From assembly GCF_011046535.1 (NCBI RefSeq), contig NZ_CP049257.1:1612001-1676000 (forward strand): a stretch of 64,000 nucleotides of DNA. Reading direction: 5' to 3'. A model generated the notes under the pieces. The model saw nothing but the letters and a program-made list of their open reading frames with translations. It had not been told where the DNA came from and did no database searches. Below, piece by piece: positions 1 through 9,096 of this stretch. The DNA is from Nocardioides anomalus (GTDB lineage: Bacteria > Actinomycetota > Actinomycetes > Propionibacteriales > Nocardioidaceae). The stretch's first letter is position 1. Every line of letters starts with the position of its first letter. The position numbers were made by a program, and so were the translations under genes.

Positions 1-118
1 CGCCCATGAGGGCCAGCCGGCGCTGAACCAGGTAGGTGCCGACGGCCGGTGCGGCCAGGCCGGTGACCACGGCCGCGATGAGCGCCCGCTGCATGAAGCC
101 GTAGGTGAAGAGGTCCAT
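1..118 (-). CDS. znuB: Metal (zinc) ABC transporter permease, N-terminal part only
   Basis: Only the first 39 codons lie in the window; the gene runs off the left edge. The visible protein starts with ATG at 118 and reads as a hydrophobic first membrane helix followed by TYLVQRRLALMG, which is typical of ABC-3 family permeases of zinc/manganese importers. It lies five bases downstream of the stop of the ATPase gene on the same strand, so it is the third gene of a leftward znuA-znuC-znuB operon. The metal is inferred from the Zur-like boxes upstream of the operon. Confidence 0.8.
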   Translation of the reverse strand, partial: MDLFTYGFMQRALIAAVVTGLAAPAVGTYLVQRRLALMG

Positions 119-123
119 GGCCT

Positions 124-918
124 TCAGTCCCACCTCTCCTCGAAGGGCGAGCTGACCGCGGGCAGGTGGTCGCGCCGGGCCGGGTCGGGGTGGTGGTGGT
201 GCGCGTGGGTCTCGCCGAAGCCGGGGGAGTGCACCGCGTGGTCGGCCAGCGGGCTGCCGTCGTAGGCGATCCGGCCGTCGCGCATCACCACCGACCGGTC
301 GACCAGGCTGCCCAGCGGGCCCAGCTCGTGGGCCACGAGCACGACCGTCGCCCCGCGCGCCTTGAGCCGGCCCAGCGACGCGGCCAGGGCGACCTGGTTG
401 GGCAGGTCGACGCCGGCGGTCGGCTCGTCGAGGAAGAACAGCTCGGGCTCGCCGGCCAGCGCGCGGGCGATGAGCGTGCGCTGCTGCTGGCCGCCGGAGA
501 GCTGGGAGACGCCGTCGCGGGCCCGGTCGGCGAGGCCGACCACCTCGAGCGCCTCGTCGATCGCGGTCCGGTCCGCGCGGGACAGGGGCCGCAGCAGCCG
601 GCGGTGGGTGAGGCGGCCCGAGGCCACGACCTCCCACACCGAGGCCGGTACGCCGGACGCGGCGCCGATGCGCTGCGGCACGAACCCGATGCGCCGCCAG
701 TCCGCGAACGACGCGATCGGCTCGCCGTACAGCTCCAGGGATCCGCCGGTGAGCGGCAGCAGTCCGGTCAGGGCGCGGACCAGGGTGGACTTGCCCGAGC
801 CGTTGGCGCCCATGAGGGCCACGAACTCCCCGGGCCGCACCGTCAGCGAGACGCCGCGGACGACCGGGCGGCCGGCGATGGCGACCGCGCCGTCGGTGAG
901 GCGGAGGGGAAGGCTCAC
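124..918 (-). CDS. znuC: Zinc ABC transporter ATP-binding protein
   Basis: A 264-residue ATPase that would power zinc import with the flanking binding protein and permease. Visible motifs are Walker A GANGSGKST at about residues 37-45, the signature LSGGQQQR near 140, Walker B LFFLDEPT near 162 and the switch histidine in VLVAHEL. The start is GTG at 918, whose bases overlap the stop of the upstream solute-binding gene (GTGA), implying coupled translation. The C-terminus carries a short HAHHHH cluster that could touch metal. Zinc rather than manganese specificity is inferred from the operon's Zur-like operator. Confidence 0.88.
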   Translation of the reverse strand: MSLPLRLTDGAVAIAGRPVVRGVSLTVRPGEFVALMGANGSGKSTLVRALTGLLPLTGGSLELYGEPIASFADWRRIGFVPQRIGAASGVPASVWEVVASGRLTHRRLLRPLSRADRTAIDEALEVVGLADRARDGVSQLSGGQQQRTLIARALAGEPELFFLDEPTAGVDLPNQVALAASLGRLKARGATVVLVAHELGPLGSLVDRSVVMRDGRIAYDGSPLADHAVHSPGFGETHAHHHHPDPARRDHLPAVSSPFEERWD

Positions 919-1781
919 GCCGGGCACCCGTTGGCCTGCTCGAGCGCGGCCAGGTTCTCGCGCATCAGGGAAAGGTAGTCCTCCTGCGAGGTCTCGTCGC
1001 TCAGCCCCTCGATGGGGTCCAGGACCTCGGTGGTGATGCCCATGTCCTTGGCCAGCTGCGCGGTCAGCCGCGGGCTGACCAGGCGCTCGGAGAACACCGT
1101 GGTGATGCCGTCGCTGCGGATCAGGTCCTGGAGGCGGGCCAGGTCGGCGGGCGTGGGCTCGGCCTCGGGGGAGAGGCCGGCGATGCCCTCGATCTGCAGG
1201 CCGTACTTCGCCAAGTAGCCGAACGCGTCGTGCGAGACCACGATCGTGTCGCGCTCGCACCCGCGCAGCCCGTCGGCGTACGCCCCGTCGAGGTCGCGGA
1301 GCTCGCCCACCAGCCGGTCGGCGTTGGCCCGGAAGGTGTCGGCGTGGTCGGGGTCGAGGTCGGCCAGCTCGTCGGCCACCGCCTCGGTGAGGGTGGCCAT
1401 CCGGGCGGGGTCCTGCCAGAAGTGCGGGTCGTCGCCCTCGAGGTCCACCACGTCGGCCACGTCCAGGACGTCGCCGGTCGCCACCTGCGCCACCGCGTCG
1501 TCCACGGTCGGCTGGAAGCCGTGCTCGACCAGCACCAGCTCGGCGTCGGCCACGTCGGCGGTGGTCTTGATGTCCAGCTCGAGGTCGTGCGGCTCCTTGC
1601 CGGCCTGGGTCAGGTTGGTCACCGCGACGTGGTCGCCGCCGACCTCCTGGGCCACGAAGGCCAGCGGGTAGAACGCGGCCGCGACGCCGACCTTGCCGCT
1701 CGCCGTCGCGCTGTCCTCTCTGAAGGCCGCGCAGCCCGTCGTCGAGACCAGGACCAGGGCGAGGAGGGGGGCGATCCGCAT
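915..1781 (-). CDS. znuA: Zinc ABC transporter substrate-binding lipoprotein
   Basis: A 288-residue cluster A-I metal-binding protein. It begins with a lipoprotein signal ending in STTGC, so it should be anchored outside the membrane. Family features are the histidines in GGDHVAV, KEPHDLEL and DPHFWQDP and the late region EVLDPIEGLS. The acidic, His-rich loop typical of Gram-negative ZnuA is short here. ATG 1781 is preferred; a GTG at 1799 would add six codons reading through a Zur-like box. No Shine-Dalgarno precedes either, so the mRNA may be leaderless. First gene of the znuACB operon. Confidence 0.87.
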   Translation of the reverse strand: MRIAPLLALVLVSTTGCAAFREDSATASGKVGVAAAFYPLAFVAQEVGGDHVAVTNLTQAGKEPHDLELDIKTTADVADAELVLVEHGFQPTVDDAVAQVATGDVLDVADVVDLEGDDPHFWQDPARMATLTEAVADELADLDPDHADTFRANADRLVGELRDLDGAYADGLRGCERDTIVVSHDAFGYLAKYGLQIEGIAGLSPEAEPTPADLARLQDLIRSDGITTVFSERLVSPRLTAQLAKDMGITTEVLDPIEGLSDETSQEDYLSLMRENLAALEQANGCPA

Positions 1782-1817
1782 GAGAACGATTCTCACCACA
1801 AGTGAGAACCATTTTCA
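1781..1817 (-). promoter_or_regulatory. Tandem Zur-like operators upstream of znuACB
   Basis: Two 15-bp imperfect palindromes lie at 1781-1795 (TGAGAACGATTCTCA) and 1803-1817 (TGAGAACCATTTTCA). Both match the TGAnAAnnnTTnTCA pattern of Fur-family Zur sites in actinobacteria. Their centres are 22 bp apart, about two helical turns, so two dimers could sit on the same DNA face. They overlap the start region of znuA. Zinc-dependent repression by Zur is the expected control; no zur gene is in the window. Confidence 0.72.
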
Positions 1818-1856
1818 AGTCGACACCGCCCCCGAGGTCCTCGCTAGGGTCGGGGG

Positions 1857-2177
1857 GTGCTGGTGGTGAGCCGCTTCCGCGTCCCGGTCGGCGAGGGCGA
1901 GACGTTCCGCGCGGAGCTGGCGGGGGCGCACGCGGTGCTGGCCGAGCGGCCCGGCTACGTCGACGGCCACGTCGGCCGCAACCTGGACGAGCCCGAGCTG
2001 TGGGTGCTCACCACGCGGTGGGAGAACGTCGGCGCCTACCGGCGCGCGCTCTCGTCGTACGACGTCAAGATGCACGCGGTGCCGCTGCTGAGCCGCGCGG
2101 TGGACGAGCCCAGTGCCTACGAGCTGGTCGAGCCGGGGACCGAGCTCAATTCCGCCTCGACACGGTCGATAGGCTGA
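1857..2177 (+). CDS. Antibiotic biosynthesis monooxygenase (ABM) domain protein
   Basis: A 106-residue single-domain protein. The pattern VVSRFRVP, a central helix with AERPGYVDGHVGRN, then ELWVLTTRWENVGAYRRAL is typical of the dimeric ferredoxin-like ABM fold. Members include quinol or haem mono-oxygenases and many of unknown substrate, so no specific reaction is claimed. The start is GTG 1857, six bases after the -10-like TAGGGT at 1845-1850, fitting a leaderless transcript. It sits just upstream of glyS and divergent from the zinc operon. Confidence 0.7.
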   Translation: MLVVSRFRVPVGEGETFRAELAGAHAVLAERPGYVDGHVGRNLDEPELWVLTTRWENVGAYRRALSSYDVKMHAVPLLSRAVDEPSAYELVEPGTELNSASTRSIG

Positions 2178-2234
2178 GGGTTCACCCAAACGCCAGACCG
2201 GCAGCCAGCCGGCCGTGACCATCCGGAGCATCTC

Positions 2235-3632
2235 GTGGCCAAAGCCCCCGCGTCCACCGTCGACCTCGTCGTCTCCCTGGCCAAGCGCCGGGGCTTCGTC
2301 TACCCGTGCGGGGAGATCTACGGCGGCACCCGCTCCGCCTGGGACTACGGCCCGCTCGGTGTGGAGCTGAAGGAGAACATCAAGCGCCAGTGGTGGCGCG
2401 CGATGGTCCAGTCGCGCGACGACATGGTCGGCCTGGACTCCTCGGTGATCCTGCCGCGCCCGGTGTGGGAGGCCAGCGGCCACGTCGACACCTTCACCGA
2501 CCCGCTCACCGAGTGCCAGGTCTGCCACAAGCGGTTCCGCGCTGACCACCTCCAGGAGGAGGTCGCGGAGAAGAAGGGCCTCGACGACCCCGACCAGGTC
2601 GACCTGGCCACCGTGGCCTGCCCCAACTGCGGGACGCGTGGTGCGTGGACCGAGCCGCGCCAGTTCTCCGGCCTGCTCAAGACCTACCTCGGTGTCCTGG
2701 AGAACGAGGAGGGGCTGCACTACCTGCGCCCCGAGACCGCCCAGGGCATCTTCATCAACTTCGCCAACGTGGTGACCAGCTCGCGGATGAAGCCGCCGTT
2801 CGGCATCGCCCAGATCGGCAAGAGCTTCCGCAACGAGATCACGCCGGGCAACTTCATCTTCCGCACCCGCGAGTTCGAGCAGATGGAGATGGAGTTCTTC
2901 GTCAAGCCCGGCGAGGACGCCGAGTGGCACCAGTACTGGATCGACGAGCGGACCCGCTGGTACACCGACCTCGGCATCGACCCCGACAACCTGCGCCACT
3001 ACGAGCACCCGCAGGAGAAGCTCAGCCACTACTCGACGCGCACCGTCGACATCGAGTACCGCTTCCGCTTCGCGGGCTCGGAGTGGGGCGAGCTCGAGGG
3101 CATCGCCAACCGCACGGACTTCGACCTGCAGACGCATGCGAAGCACTCCGGCCAGGACCTGTCGTACTTCGACCAGGCCGCCAACGAGCGCTACTACCCC
3201 TACGTCATCGAGCCGGCCGCCGGGCTCTCGCGCAGCCTGATGACCTTCCTCGTCGACGCCTACGCCGAGGACGAGGCGCCCAACACCAAGGGCGGCGTGG
3301 ACAAGCGGGTCGTGCTCAAGCTCGACCCGCGCCTGGCGCCGGTCAAGGTCGCGGTGCTGCCGCTCTCGCGCAACAGCGACCTCTCGCCCAAGGCCAAGGC
3401 GCTCTCGGCCGAGCTGCGCCGCAACTGGAACGTCGACTTCGACGACTCCGGGGCCATCGGCCGCCGCTACCGCCGCCAGGACGAGATCGGCACGCCGTAC
3501 TGCGTGACTGTCGACTTCGAGACCCTCGAGGACGACGCGGTGACGGTGCGCTCGCGCGACACCATGGCGCAGGAGCGGGTCCCGCTGGCCGGCATCACGT
3601 CGTACTTCGCCGAGCGTTTCTTCGGCTGCTGA
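2235..3632 (+). CDS. glyS: Glycyl-tRNA synthetase, dimeric type
   Basis: A 465-residue class II aminoacyl-tRNA synthetase of the alpha-2 type found in actinobacteria, charging tRNA-Gly with glycine in the cytoplasm. Evidence includes the N-terminal [20 protein letters not shown], a zinc knuckle formed by CQVCHK and CPNCG (residues about 96-132), class II motif 2 around [10 protein letters not shown], motif 3 around GLSRSL and a C-terminal anticodon-binding domain. The start is GTG 2235. A -10-like TAGGCT at 2170-2175 overlaps the preceding stop and would give a leader of roughly 50 bases. Confidence 0.96.
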   Translation: MAKAPASTVDLVVSLAKRRGFVYPCGEIYGGTRSAWDYGPLGVELKENIKRQWWRAMVQSRDDMVGLDSSVILPRPVWEASGHVDTFTDPLTECQVCHKRFRADHLQEEVAEKKGLDDPDQVDLATVACPNCGTRGAWTEPRQFSGLLKTYLGVLENEEGLHYLRPETAQGIFINFANVVTSSRMKPPFGIAQIGKSFRNEITPGNFIFRTREFEQMEMEFFVKPGEDAEWHQYWIDERTRWYTDLGIDPDNLRHYEHPQEKLSHYSTRTVDIEYRFRFAGSEWGELEGIANRTDFDLQTHAKHSGQDLSYFDQAANERYYPYVIEPAAGLSRSLMTFLVDAYAEDEAPNTKGGVDKRVVLKLDPRLAPVKVAVLPLSRNSDLSPKAKALSAELRRNWNVDFDDSGAIGRRYRRQDEIGTPYCVTVDFETLEDDAVTVRSRDTMAQERVPLAGITSYFAERFFGC

Positions 3633-3658
3633 TGCCGTCCCGCCTGCACAATGACGGG

Positions 3659-4387
3659 GTGCTGAGGAGGGTCGGCGCGGGCCTCGCCGCGGTGGTGCTG
3701 GCCGGCGGCGTGCTCGCGGGCTGCTCGGGTGACGACAGCGGGTCCGACCCCGACGCCGGCGACGGCAGCAGCAGCGCCAGCACGGCCGGCGAGACCGGTA
3801 CGGCAGGCACGGCTGGCCCGTCGGCCTCGGCCAGCTCGCTGCCGGTCCCGGCGGGCGTCGAGCTGAGCCCGCAGGGCAGCCAGCTCGCGGTCGGCGACAC
3901 CGCGACCGTGGCCTACCAGCCCAAGCAGGACGAGGTCGGCGTCCTCGACATCACCATCACCCGGCTCGAGAAGACCACGATCAAGAAGTCGTTCGAGGGC
4001 TGGGACCTCGACGCGGGCCAGAAGAAGGCCAGCCCCTACTTCGTGCGCGCCACCATCACCAACCGCGGCGACACCGACCTCGGCGGGCGGCGGGTGCCGC
4101 TCTACGTCGTGGACGGCGACAACACCCTCATCGAGGCCACGTCGTTCGCCAGCGCCTTCACCGCCTGCCAGCCTGGAGCGTTCCCGAAGAAGTTCCCCAC
4201 GGGCAAGAAGACCAAGGTCTGCCTGGTCTACCTCGTGCCGCGACAGGGCGACCTCACCGCGGTGAGCTTCCGGCCCACCCAGGAGTTCGACCCCATCACC
4301 TGGTCCGGCGAGCTGCAGGACCCCGAGCCGCCGAAGCCGGCGGGCGGCAAGGGCGGCAAGAACAAGAGCGGTCAGCGCGGGGGCTAG
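3659..4387 (+). CDS. Secreted lipoprotein of unknown function
   Basis: A predicted 242-residue lipoprotein: a basic start (VLRRVG), a hydrophobic stretch ending in the lipobox LAGC, a Ser/Asp/Gly-rich linker of about 45 residues and a compact beta domain with a cysteine pair (TACQPG, VCLVY), resembling DUF4352-type immunoglobulin-like domains. The C-terminus is lysine-rich. I chose GTG 3659 because the hexamer CACAAT ends exactly six bases before it, as in other genes here. An ATG at 3632 overlapping the glyS stop would add nine residues before the signal peptide. Its role is unknown. Confidence 0.68.
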   Translation: MLRRVGAGLAAVVLAGGVLAGCSGDDSGSDPDAGDGSSSASTAGETGTAGTAGPSASASSLPVPAGVELSPQGSQLAVGDTATVAYQPKQDEVGVLDITITRLEKTTIKKSFEGWDLDAGQKKASPYFVRATITNRGDTDLGGRRVPLYVVDGDNTLIEATSFASAFTACQPGAFPKKFPTGKKTKVCLVYLVPRQGDLTAVSFRPTQEFDPITWSGELQDPEPPKPAGGKGGKNKSGQRGG

Positions 4388-4424
4388 TCCCGGTCCGCGC
4401 GCGTGTCGATGGCCCGGACGGGCC

Positions 4425-5399
4425 ATGGTCCGGGGCCGCCGCCGACGCGACGCTCGGGGCGTGCTGCGTCTCCTCGCCTGCGTCGTCCCCCTCCTGGCCG
4501 TCGGGCTGGGTGCCCCCGCGGTCGCCGAACCCGCCGAGCCGCCGGCCGTGGCGTACGCGACGGGCACCGTGGTGCACCTCCCCGACGGCTCGAGCGTCAC
4601 CCTCCCGGTCCGCGGCCGGGTCGAGGTGCTCGGCCGCCGCGCCGGCCAGTGGCTGGTCGCGGTGGACAGCGCCGACGACCGGGTGCTGGCGGTGCGCGGC
4701 AGGACGGTCCGCCAGGTCTGGCTGCACCGGTACGCCGAGGAGGCGGTCGGCTACCAGCTGCGCCGCGGCGCGGCACAGGTCGTCGAGTCGGTCACCGACC
4801 GGGGTGGGCGCACCGAGCTGACCGTGTTCGACCTGGACGGCGACGTGGTGGGCAGCCGGGCGTGGTTCGACGGCACCTCGGTCATCGGGCAGGACGACGA
4901 CGCGCTCTACGTCGGCTTCTGGGAGCGGCCGACGCTGCGCTGGGTCCCGGGGGAGCGGTCGACCAAGGTGGGCCCGGTCGCGGAGCTGGCCGACCCCGAC
5001 CACGACCTGCTCTTCGTCGCGACCCCGTCCGGGGACGGCGACGACGAGGACGACGACCAGGTCGGCCCGACCGCCCTCAGCGCTCCGGGGACGCCGGCGT
5101 GGAGCGCCGACTTCGAGCCCTCCGCGGTCTCGCCGGACGGCGCGTGGGTCGCCGGCGAGACCTACCGCCGCCGCGCCCTTCTCGAGGTCCGCCGGGTCAG
5201 CGACGGCGCCGTCGTGGCACTGCCCGCGCTCGCACTGGCCGGCACGACCGGCGTACCGGTGGCCTGGGAGGCCGACGGCGACCTGCTGGCCGTGGTCGGC
5301 ACGGGCGGACGGCGGTGGCTGGTGCGCTGCACGGTCACGGGGGACTGTGAGCGGGTCACGGCGCCCACCACCGCGCGCCTGGGGCTCGTCCCGCGCTGA
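4425..5399 (+). CDS. Secreted beta-propeller-like protein of unknown function
   Basis: A 324-residue protein with an Arg-rich start, a hydrophobic stretch and an Ala-x-Ala-like cleavage region (APAVAEP), so it is probably exported. The rest has recurring beta-strand blocks such as VVHLPDGSSVTL, RVLAVRG and AVSPDGAWVAGE, which look like degenerate propeller repeats, and an acidic patch (DGDDEDDD). ATG 4425 is used; GTG 4461 would give a shorter signal peptide. No enzymatic motif is visible, so function is not assigned. Confidence 0.62.
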   Translation: MVRGRRRRDARGVLRLLACVVPLLAVGLGAPAVAEPAEPPAVAYATGTVVHLPDGSSVTLPVRGRVEVLGRRAGQWLVAVDSADDRVLAVRGRTVRQVWLHRYAEEAVGYQLRRGAAQVVESVTDRGGRTELTVFDLDGDVVGSRAWFDGTSVIGQDDDALYVGFWERPTLRWVPGERSTKVGPVAELADPDHDLLFVATPSGDGDDEDDDQVGPTALSAPGTPAWSADFEPSAVSPDGAWVAGETYRRRALLEVRRVSDGAVVALPALALAGTTGVPVAWEADGDLLAVVGTGGRRWLVRCTVTGDCERVTAPTTARLGLVPR

Positions 5400-5437
5400 T
5401 TCCCGCATCGGGCGCCTCCGCACGGAGAATGGGGGGC

Positions 5438-6565
5438 ATGTCCGGACTCACCCTCGGCCCGCTGCAGGTGGCGACGCCCGTGGTGCTCGCGCCGATGGCC
5501 GGGATCACCAACGCGGCGTACCGCCGGCTGTGCGCAGAGCAGGGCGCCGGGCTCTACGTCTGCGAGATGATCACCAGCCGCGGCGTCGTGGAGCGCGACC
5601 AGCACACGCTCGACATGCTGGTCTTCGACGAGCGCGAGACGACGCGGTCGGTGCAGCTCTACGGCACCGACCCGGTCTACGTCGGCAAGGCCACCGAGAT
5701 CCTGTGCGCGGAGTACGGCGTCGCCCACGTCGACCTCAACTTCGGCTGCCCGGTCCCCAAGGTGACCCGCAAGGGCGGCGGGGGAGCGCTGCCGTGGAAG
5801 CGGCAGCTGCTGGGCGAGATCCTCGAGCACGCGGTGGCCGCGGCCGCGCCGTACGACGTGCCGGTCACCATGAAGACCCGGATCGGCATCGACGAGGAGC
5901 ACCAGACCTACCTCGACGCCGGCCGGATCGCCCAGGAGTCCGGCGTGGCCGCGATCGCGCTCCACGGGCGGACCGTGGCCCAGGCCTACTCCGGCTCCGC
6001 CGACTGGTCCGCGATCGCGCGGCTGGTCGAGCACGTGGACATCCCGGTGCTCGGCAACGGCGACATCTGGGAGGCGGCCGACGCGCTGCGGATGGTGGCC
6101 GAGACCGGCTGCGCCGGGGTCGTCGTCGGGCGCGGCTGCCTGGGCCGGCCGTGGCTGTTCCGCGACCTCGCGGCAGCGTTCGACGGGACCGAGGTGGCCA
6201 CGCTGCCGCGGCTGGGCGAGGTGGCCGCCATGATGCGCCGCCACACCGAGCTGCTGGCCCACCACCTGGGCGAGGAGCGCGGCTGCACCGAGTTCCGCAA
6301 GCACGTGTCGTGGTACCTCAAGGGCTTCGCCGCCGGCGGCGAGCTGCGCCGCTCGCTGGCCATGGTGAGCTCGCTGGCCGAGCTCGACGCGCTGCTCGAG
6401 CGGCTGGACCCCGACGAGCCGTTCCCGGTCTCCGAGCTGGGGGCCCCGCGGGGCCGCCAGGGCTCGCCGCGCGACCGCGTCGCCCTCCCCGAGGGGTGGC
6501 TCGACGACACCGACGGGACCGGCTGCGGGCTCACCGAGGACGCCGTGGAGACCACCGGCGGGTGA
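5438..6565 (+). CDS. dusB: tRNA-dihydrouridine synthase, DusB type
   Basis: A 375-residue FMN-dependent enzyme that reduces uridine to dihydrouridine in tRNA D-loops. It shows the TIM-barrel start VVLAPMAGITNAAYR, the catalytic-cysteine motif LNFGCPVPKVTRKGGG, the conserved VTMKTRIG and IALHGRT segments and the FMN-phosphate motif GNGDIW. A C-terminal tail follows the helical domain. ATG 5438 lies seven bases after the -10-like GAGAAT; an in-frame ATG at 5429 overlaps that hexamer and is less likely. Confidence 0.92.
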   Translation: MSGLTLGPLQVATPVVLAPMAGITNAAYRRLCAEQGAGLYVCEMITSRGVVERDQHTLDMLVFDERETTRSVQLYGTDPVYVGKATEILCAEYGVAHVDLNFGCPVPKVTRKGGGGALPWKRQLLGEILEHAVAAAAPYDVPVTMKTRIGIDEEHQTYLDAGRIAQESGVAAIALHGRTVAQAYSGSADWSAIARLVEHVDIPVLGNGDIWEAADALRMVAETGCAGVVVGRGCLGRPWLFRDLAAAFDGTEVATLPRLGEVAAMMRRHTELLAHHLGEERGCTEFRKHVSWYLKGFAAGGELRRSLAMVSSLAELDALLERLDPDEPFPVSELGAPRGRQGSPRDRVALPEGWLDDTDGTGCGLTEDAVETTGG

Positions 6566-6762
6566 GATCCGCGTCTCAGGACGAGGCGGGCCGGCCCGCT
6601 CAGCCGGGGCTCCGACAGTGGCCCGCGTCACCCGGATGGGGTGTCAGGGATTGGCTGCTCCGCGGGGCGTGTGGTTGAGTCGTCAATCGCGTCGGCCGTG
6701 ACCTGTCCGTGACAATCCGGTCGACGCATGTCGTTGTCACCAACCAGCAGAGGATCAGCGCT

Positions 6763-7638
6763 GTGGGCGAGCATCGCCACAAGCGGGACACCGAAGCCCG
6801 CCGCAAGCCCCCGGCCATGGCCGTCATCGCACCGCTCGCCGTCCTGGCGACCGCCGGTGTGGTCGCCCTCGGCGTCGGGGCCGCCGACCCCGCGGCGTCC
6901 GACCTGACCAAGATCAGCGCCGACGCCCCCGCTGCCGGGCTGAGCGCCGTACCGTCCCAGCGCTCCGAGGTCGTCACCCGCGCCGAGGACCGCGCCAAGC
7001 ACGTCCGGCTCACCCCCGTCCCGCCGAACGCCATGTCCAAGGCCGCCATCCAGGCCGCGGTGGACGGCGCGAAGAGGAAGCAGTGGACGACCGACGAGCT
7101 GAACATCTGGAACCAGCCCGGCGACAAGGCCACCCAGCTCGGTGAGATCGAGGCCGGCAAGAAGGTCCTCGTCACCGGCCGCACCTTCTGGGGCCGCACC
7201 GAGATCGTGCTGGACGGCCAGTCGCGCTGGGTCACCACCGGCTACCTCGCCGACGAGAAGCCCGCCGGCGCCGGCGCCGGCCTCTCCATGGAGCCCTGCC
7301 CCGACGGCAGCGTGGAGAACGGCCTCACCGACGCCGCCGTCTACGTCTACCGCTCGGTCTGCCACGCCTTCCCGGAGATCACCTCCTACGGCGGCTGGGA
7401 CGCCCACGGCGAGCACGCCAGCGGCAAGGCCATCGACATCATGACCAGCGACGTCGCCCTCGGCACCGCCATCGCCGAGTTCCTCCAGGCCCACGCCTCC
7501 GAGCTGAACCTGTACGACGTCATCTGGCGCCAGCACATCTGGACGCCGGTCCGGTCGAGTGAGGGCTGGCGGATGATGCCGTCTCGCGGGTCCGCCACCG
7601 CGAACCACTACGACCACGTGCACGTCTCGGTGAACTGA
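6763..7638 (+). CDS. Secreted SH3-like protein with M15-like C-terminal domain
   Basis: A 291-residue protein with a membrane or signal segment (AVIAPLAVLATAGVVALGVGA), an SH3-like wall-binding region around ELNIWNQPGDKATQLGEIEAGKKV, and a C-terminal domain with GEHASGKAIDIM and HYDHVHVSVN. The spacing of His and Asp recalls zinc-binding D-Ala-D-Ala carboxypeptidase-like (M15) folds. This domain is common in secreted actinobacterial proteins, but its activity is not established. The start is GTG 6763, eight bases after AGAGGA. An envelope role is inferred. Confidence 0.7.
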   Translation: MGEHRHKRDTEARRKPPAMAVIAPLAVLATAGVVALGVGAADPAASDLTKISADAPAAGLSAVPSQRSEVVTRAEDRAKHVRLTPVPPNAMSKAAIQAAVDGAKRKQWTTDELNIWNQPGDKATQLGEIEAGKKVLVTGRTFWGRTEIVLDGQSRWVTTGYLADEKPAGAGAGLSMEPCPDGSVENGLTDAAVYVYRSVCHAFPEITSYGGWDAHGEHASGKAIDIMTSDVALGTAIAEFLQAHASELNLYDVIWRQHIWTPVRSSEGWRMMPSRGSATANHYDHVHVSVN

Positions 7639-7790
7639 CCTCGCTGCGCTCGGTCCTCACCGAGCCGCGGCCGCGGTCGCAGTGGTCGGCGGCGGTCGCG
7701 CCGCGCGACGGCGCCAGCCGGTGCGGGGTCCGCGCCGTGGCGTCCGGCCGTGGACGGCCCGTCGGCGCGGTCACCTAGGCTCGGGTGCTG

Positions 7791-9062
7791 ATGGACAGCA
7801 CCGACCGCTACGACGAGCGAGACCGCGAGCGGCTCGTCGCGGAGCCGCCCAAGCGCGTGGAGGCGCCGGAGCGGACGCCGTTCGAGCGGGACCGGGCGCG
7901 GGTGGTGCACGCGGCGGCGTCGCGGCGGCTGGCGGGCAAGACGCAGGTGCACGGGCCGCAGGTCGACGACTTCGTGCGCAACCGGCTGACCCACAGCCTC
8001 GAGGTGGCGCAGGTGGCGCGGGACCTGTCGCGGGCGCTCGGGTCGCAGCCGGACATCGCGGAGACCGCGGCGCTGGCGCACGACCTGGGCCACCCGCCGT
8101 TCGGGCACAACGGCGAGCAGGCGCTGCACGAGCTGGCCGCGCCCTGCGGGGGCTTCGAGGGCAACGCGCAGACGCTGCGGCTGCTGACCCGGCTGGAGGC
8201 CAAGACGTTCGGCGCGTCGGGGGAGTCGGCGGGGCTCAACCTGACGCGGGCGACGCTCGACGCCTGCACGAAGTACCCCTGGCCCGCCGCCGAGGGGCTG
8301 CGCAAGTTCGGGGTGTACGCCGACGACCTGCCGGTCTTCACCTGGTTGCGCGAGGGCGCCCCGGCCGGTCCGCTCGGTGGGCCACGTCGCTGCGTCGAGG
8401 CGCAGATCATGGACCTCGCCGACGACGTGGCCTACTCGGTGCACGACGTCGAGGACGGCGTCGTGGCGGGCCGGGTGGACCTCACCCGGCTGGACCGCGA
8501 CGCGGTCTGGGCGGCCGTGCGCGCGGGCTACCTGCCCGAGGCGTCCGACGACGAGCTCGGCGCCGCCCTCGACGGACTGAGGAGCGTCGACGGTTGGCCG
8601 GACGCGGCGTACGACGGGACGCGGCGGACCCTGGCCGCGCTGAAGAACCTCACCAGCGACCTGATCGGCCGCTTCTGCGGGGCGGTGCAGGAGGCGACAT
8701 TCGCGGCGGCCCCGGGCCCGTTCGTGCGCTACCGGGCCGACCTGGTCGTGCCCGAGCAGACCGTGCTGGAGATGGCGGTGCTCAAGGGGATCGCCGCGCA
8801 CTACGTCATGCACGCCGATGACCGGGTCCAGCTGATGGCCCGGCAGCGGACCCTGGTCGCCGAGCTGGTCGCCGCGCTGCTGGCGCACGCCCCGGCGTCG
8901 CTGGACCGGTCCTTCGCCGACGACTGGGAGCGTGCGGGCGACGACGCCGAGCGGCTGCGGGTCGTGGTCGACCAGGTCGCCTCGCTCACCGACGCCAGCG
9001 CGGTGACCTGGCACGACCGGCTGGTCCGCCACGGCACCGGTGCGGCCGGCTGGCGCGCGTAG
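7791..9062 (+). CDS. dgt: Deoxyguanosinetriphosphate triphosphohydrolase-like protein
   Basis: A 423-residue HD-domain enzyme expected to split dNTPs, dGTP in the classical case, into nucleoside and triphosphate. The HD residues are visible: the histidine in RNRLTHSLEVAQVAR, HDLGHPPFGHNGE, and a later aspartate in MDLADDVAYSVHD. Length and layout match actinobacterial Dgt proteins encoded next to dnaG. ATG 7791 follows TAGGCT (7776-7781) by nine bases; a GTG six bases earlier is possible. Substrate preference cannot be read from sequence. Confidence 0.9.
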   Translation: MDSTDRYDERDRERLVAEPPKRVEAPERTPFERDRARVVHAAASRRLAGKTQVHGPQVDDFVRNRLTHSLEVAQVARDLSRALGSQPDIAETAALAHDLGHPPFGHNGEQALHELAAPCGGFEGNAQTLRLLTRLEAKTFGASGESAGLNLTRATLDACTKYPWPAAEGLRKFGVYADDLPVFTWLREGAPAGPLGGPRRCVEAQIMDLADDVAYSVHDVEDGVVAGRVDLTRLDRDAVWAAVRAGYLPEASDDELGAALDGLRSVDGWPDAAYDGTRRTLAALKNLTSDLIGRFCGAVQEATFAAAPGPFVRYRADLVVPEQTVLEMAVLKGIAAHYVMHADDRVQLMARQRTLVAELVAALLAHAPASLDRSFADDWERAGDDAERLRVVVDQVASLTDASAVTWHDRLVRHGTGAAGWRA

Positions 9063-9096
9063 CCTCCTCCCACCATCCCTCGTCGCAGGAGCACTG

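Noticed and set aside
6566..6762. A possible c-di-AMP (ydaO) riboswitch before the SH3/M15-like protein
   Set aside because: Wall-associated proteins in actinobacteria often have one, but I could not match the conserved stems by eye.
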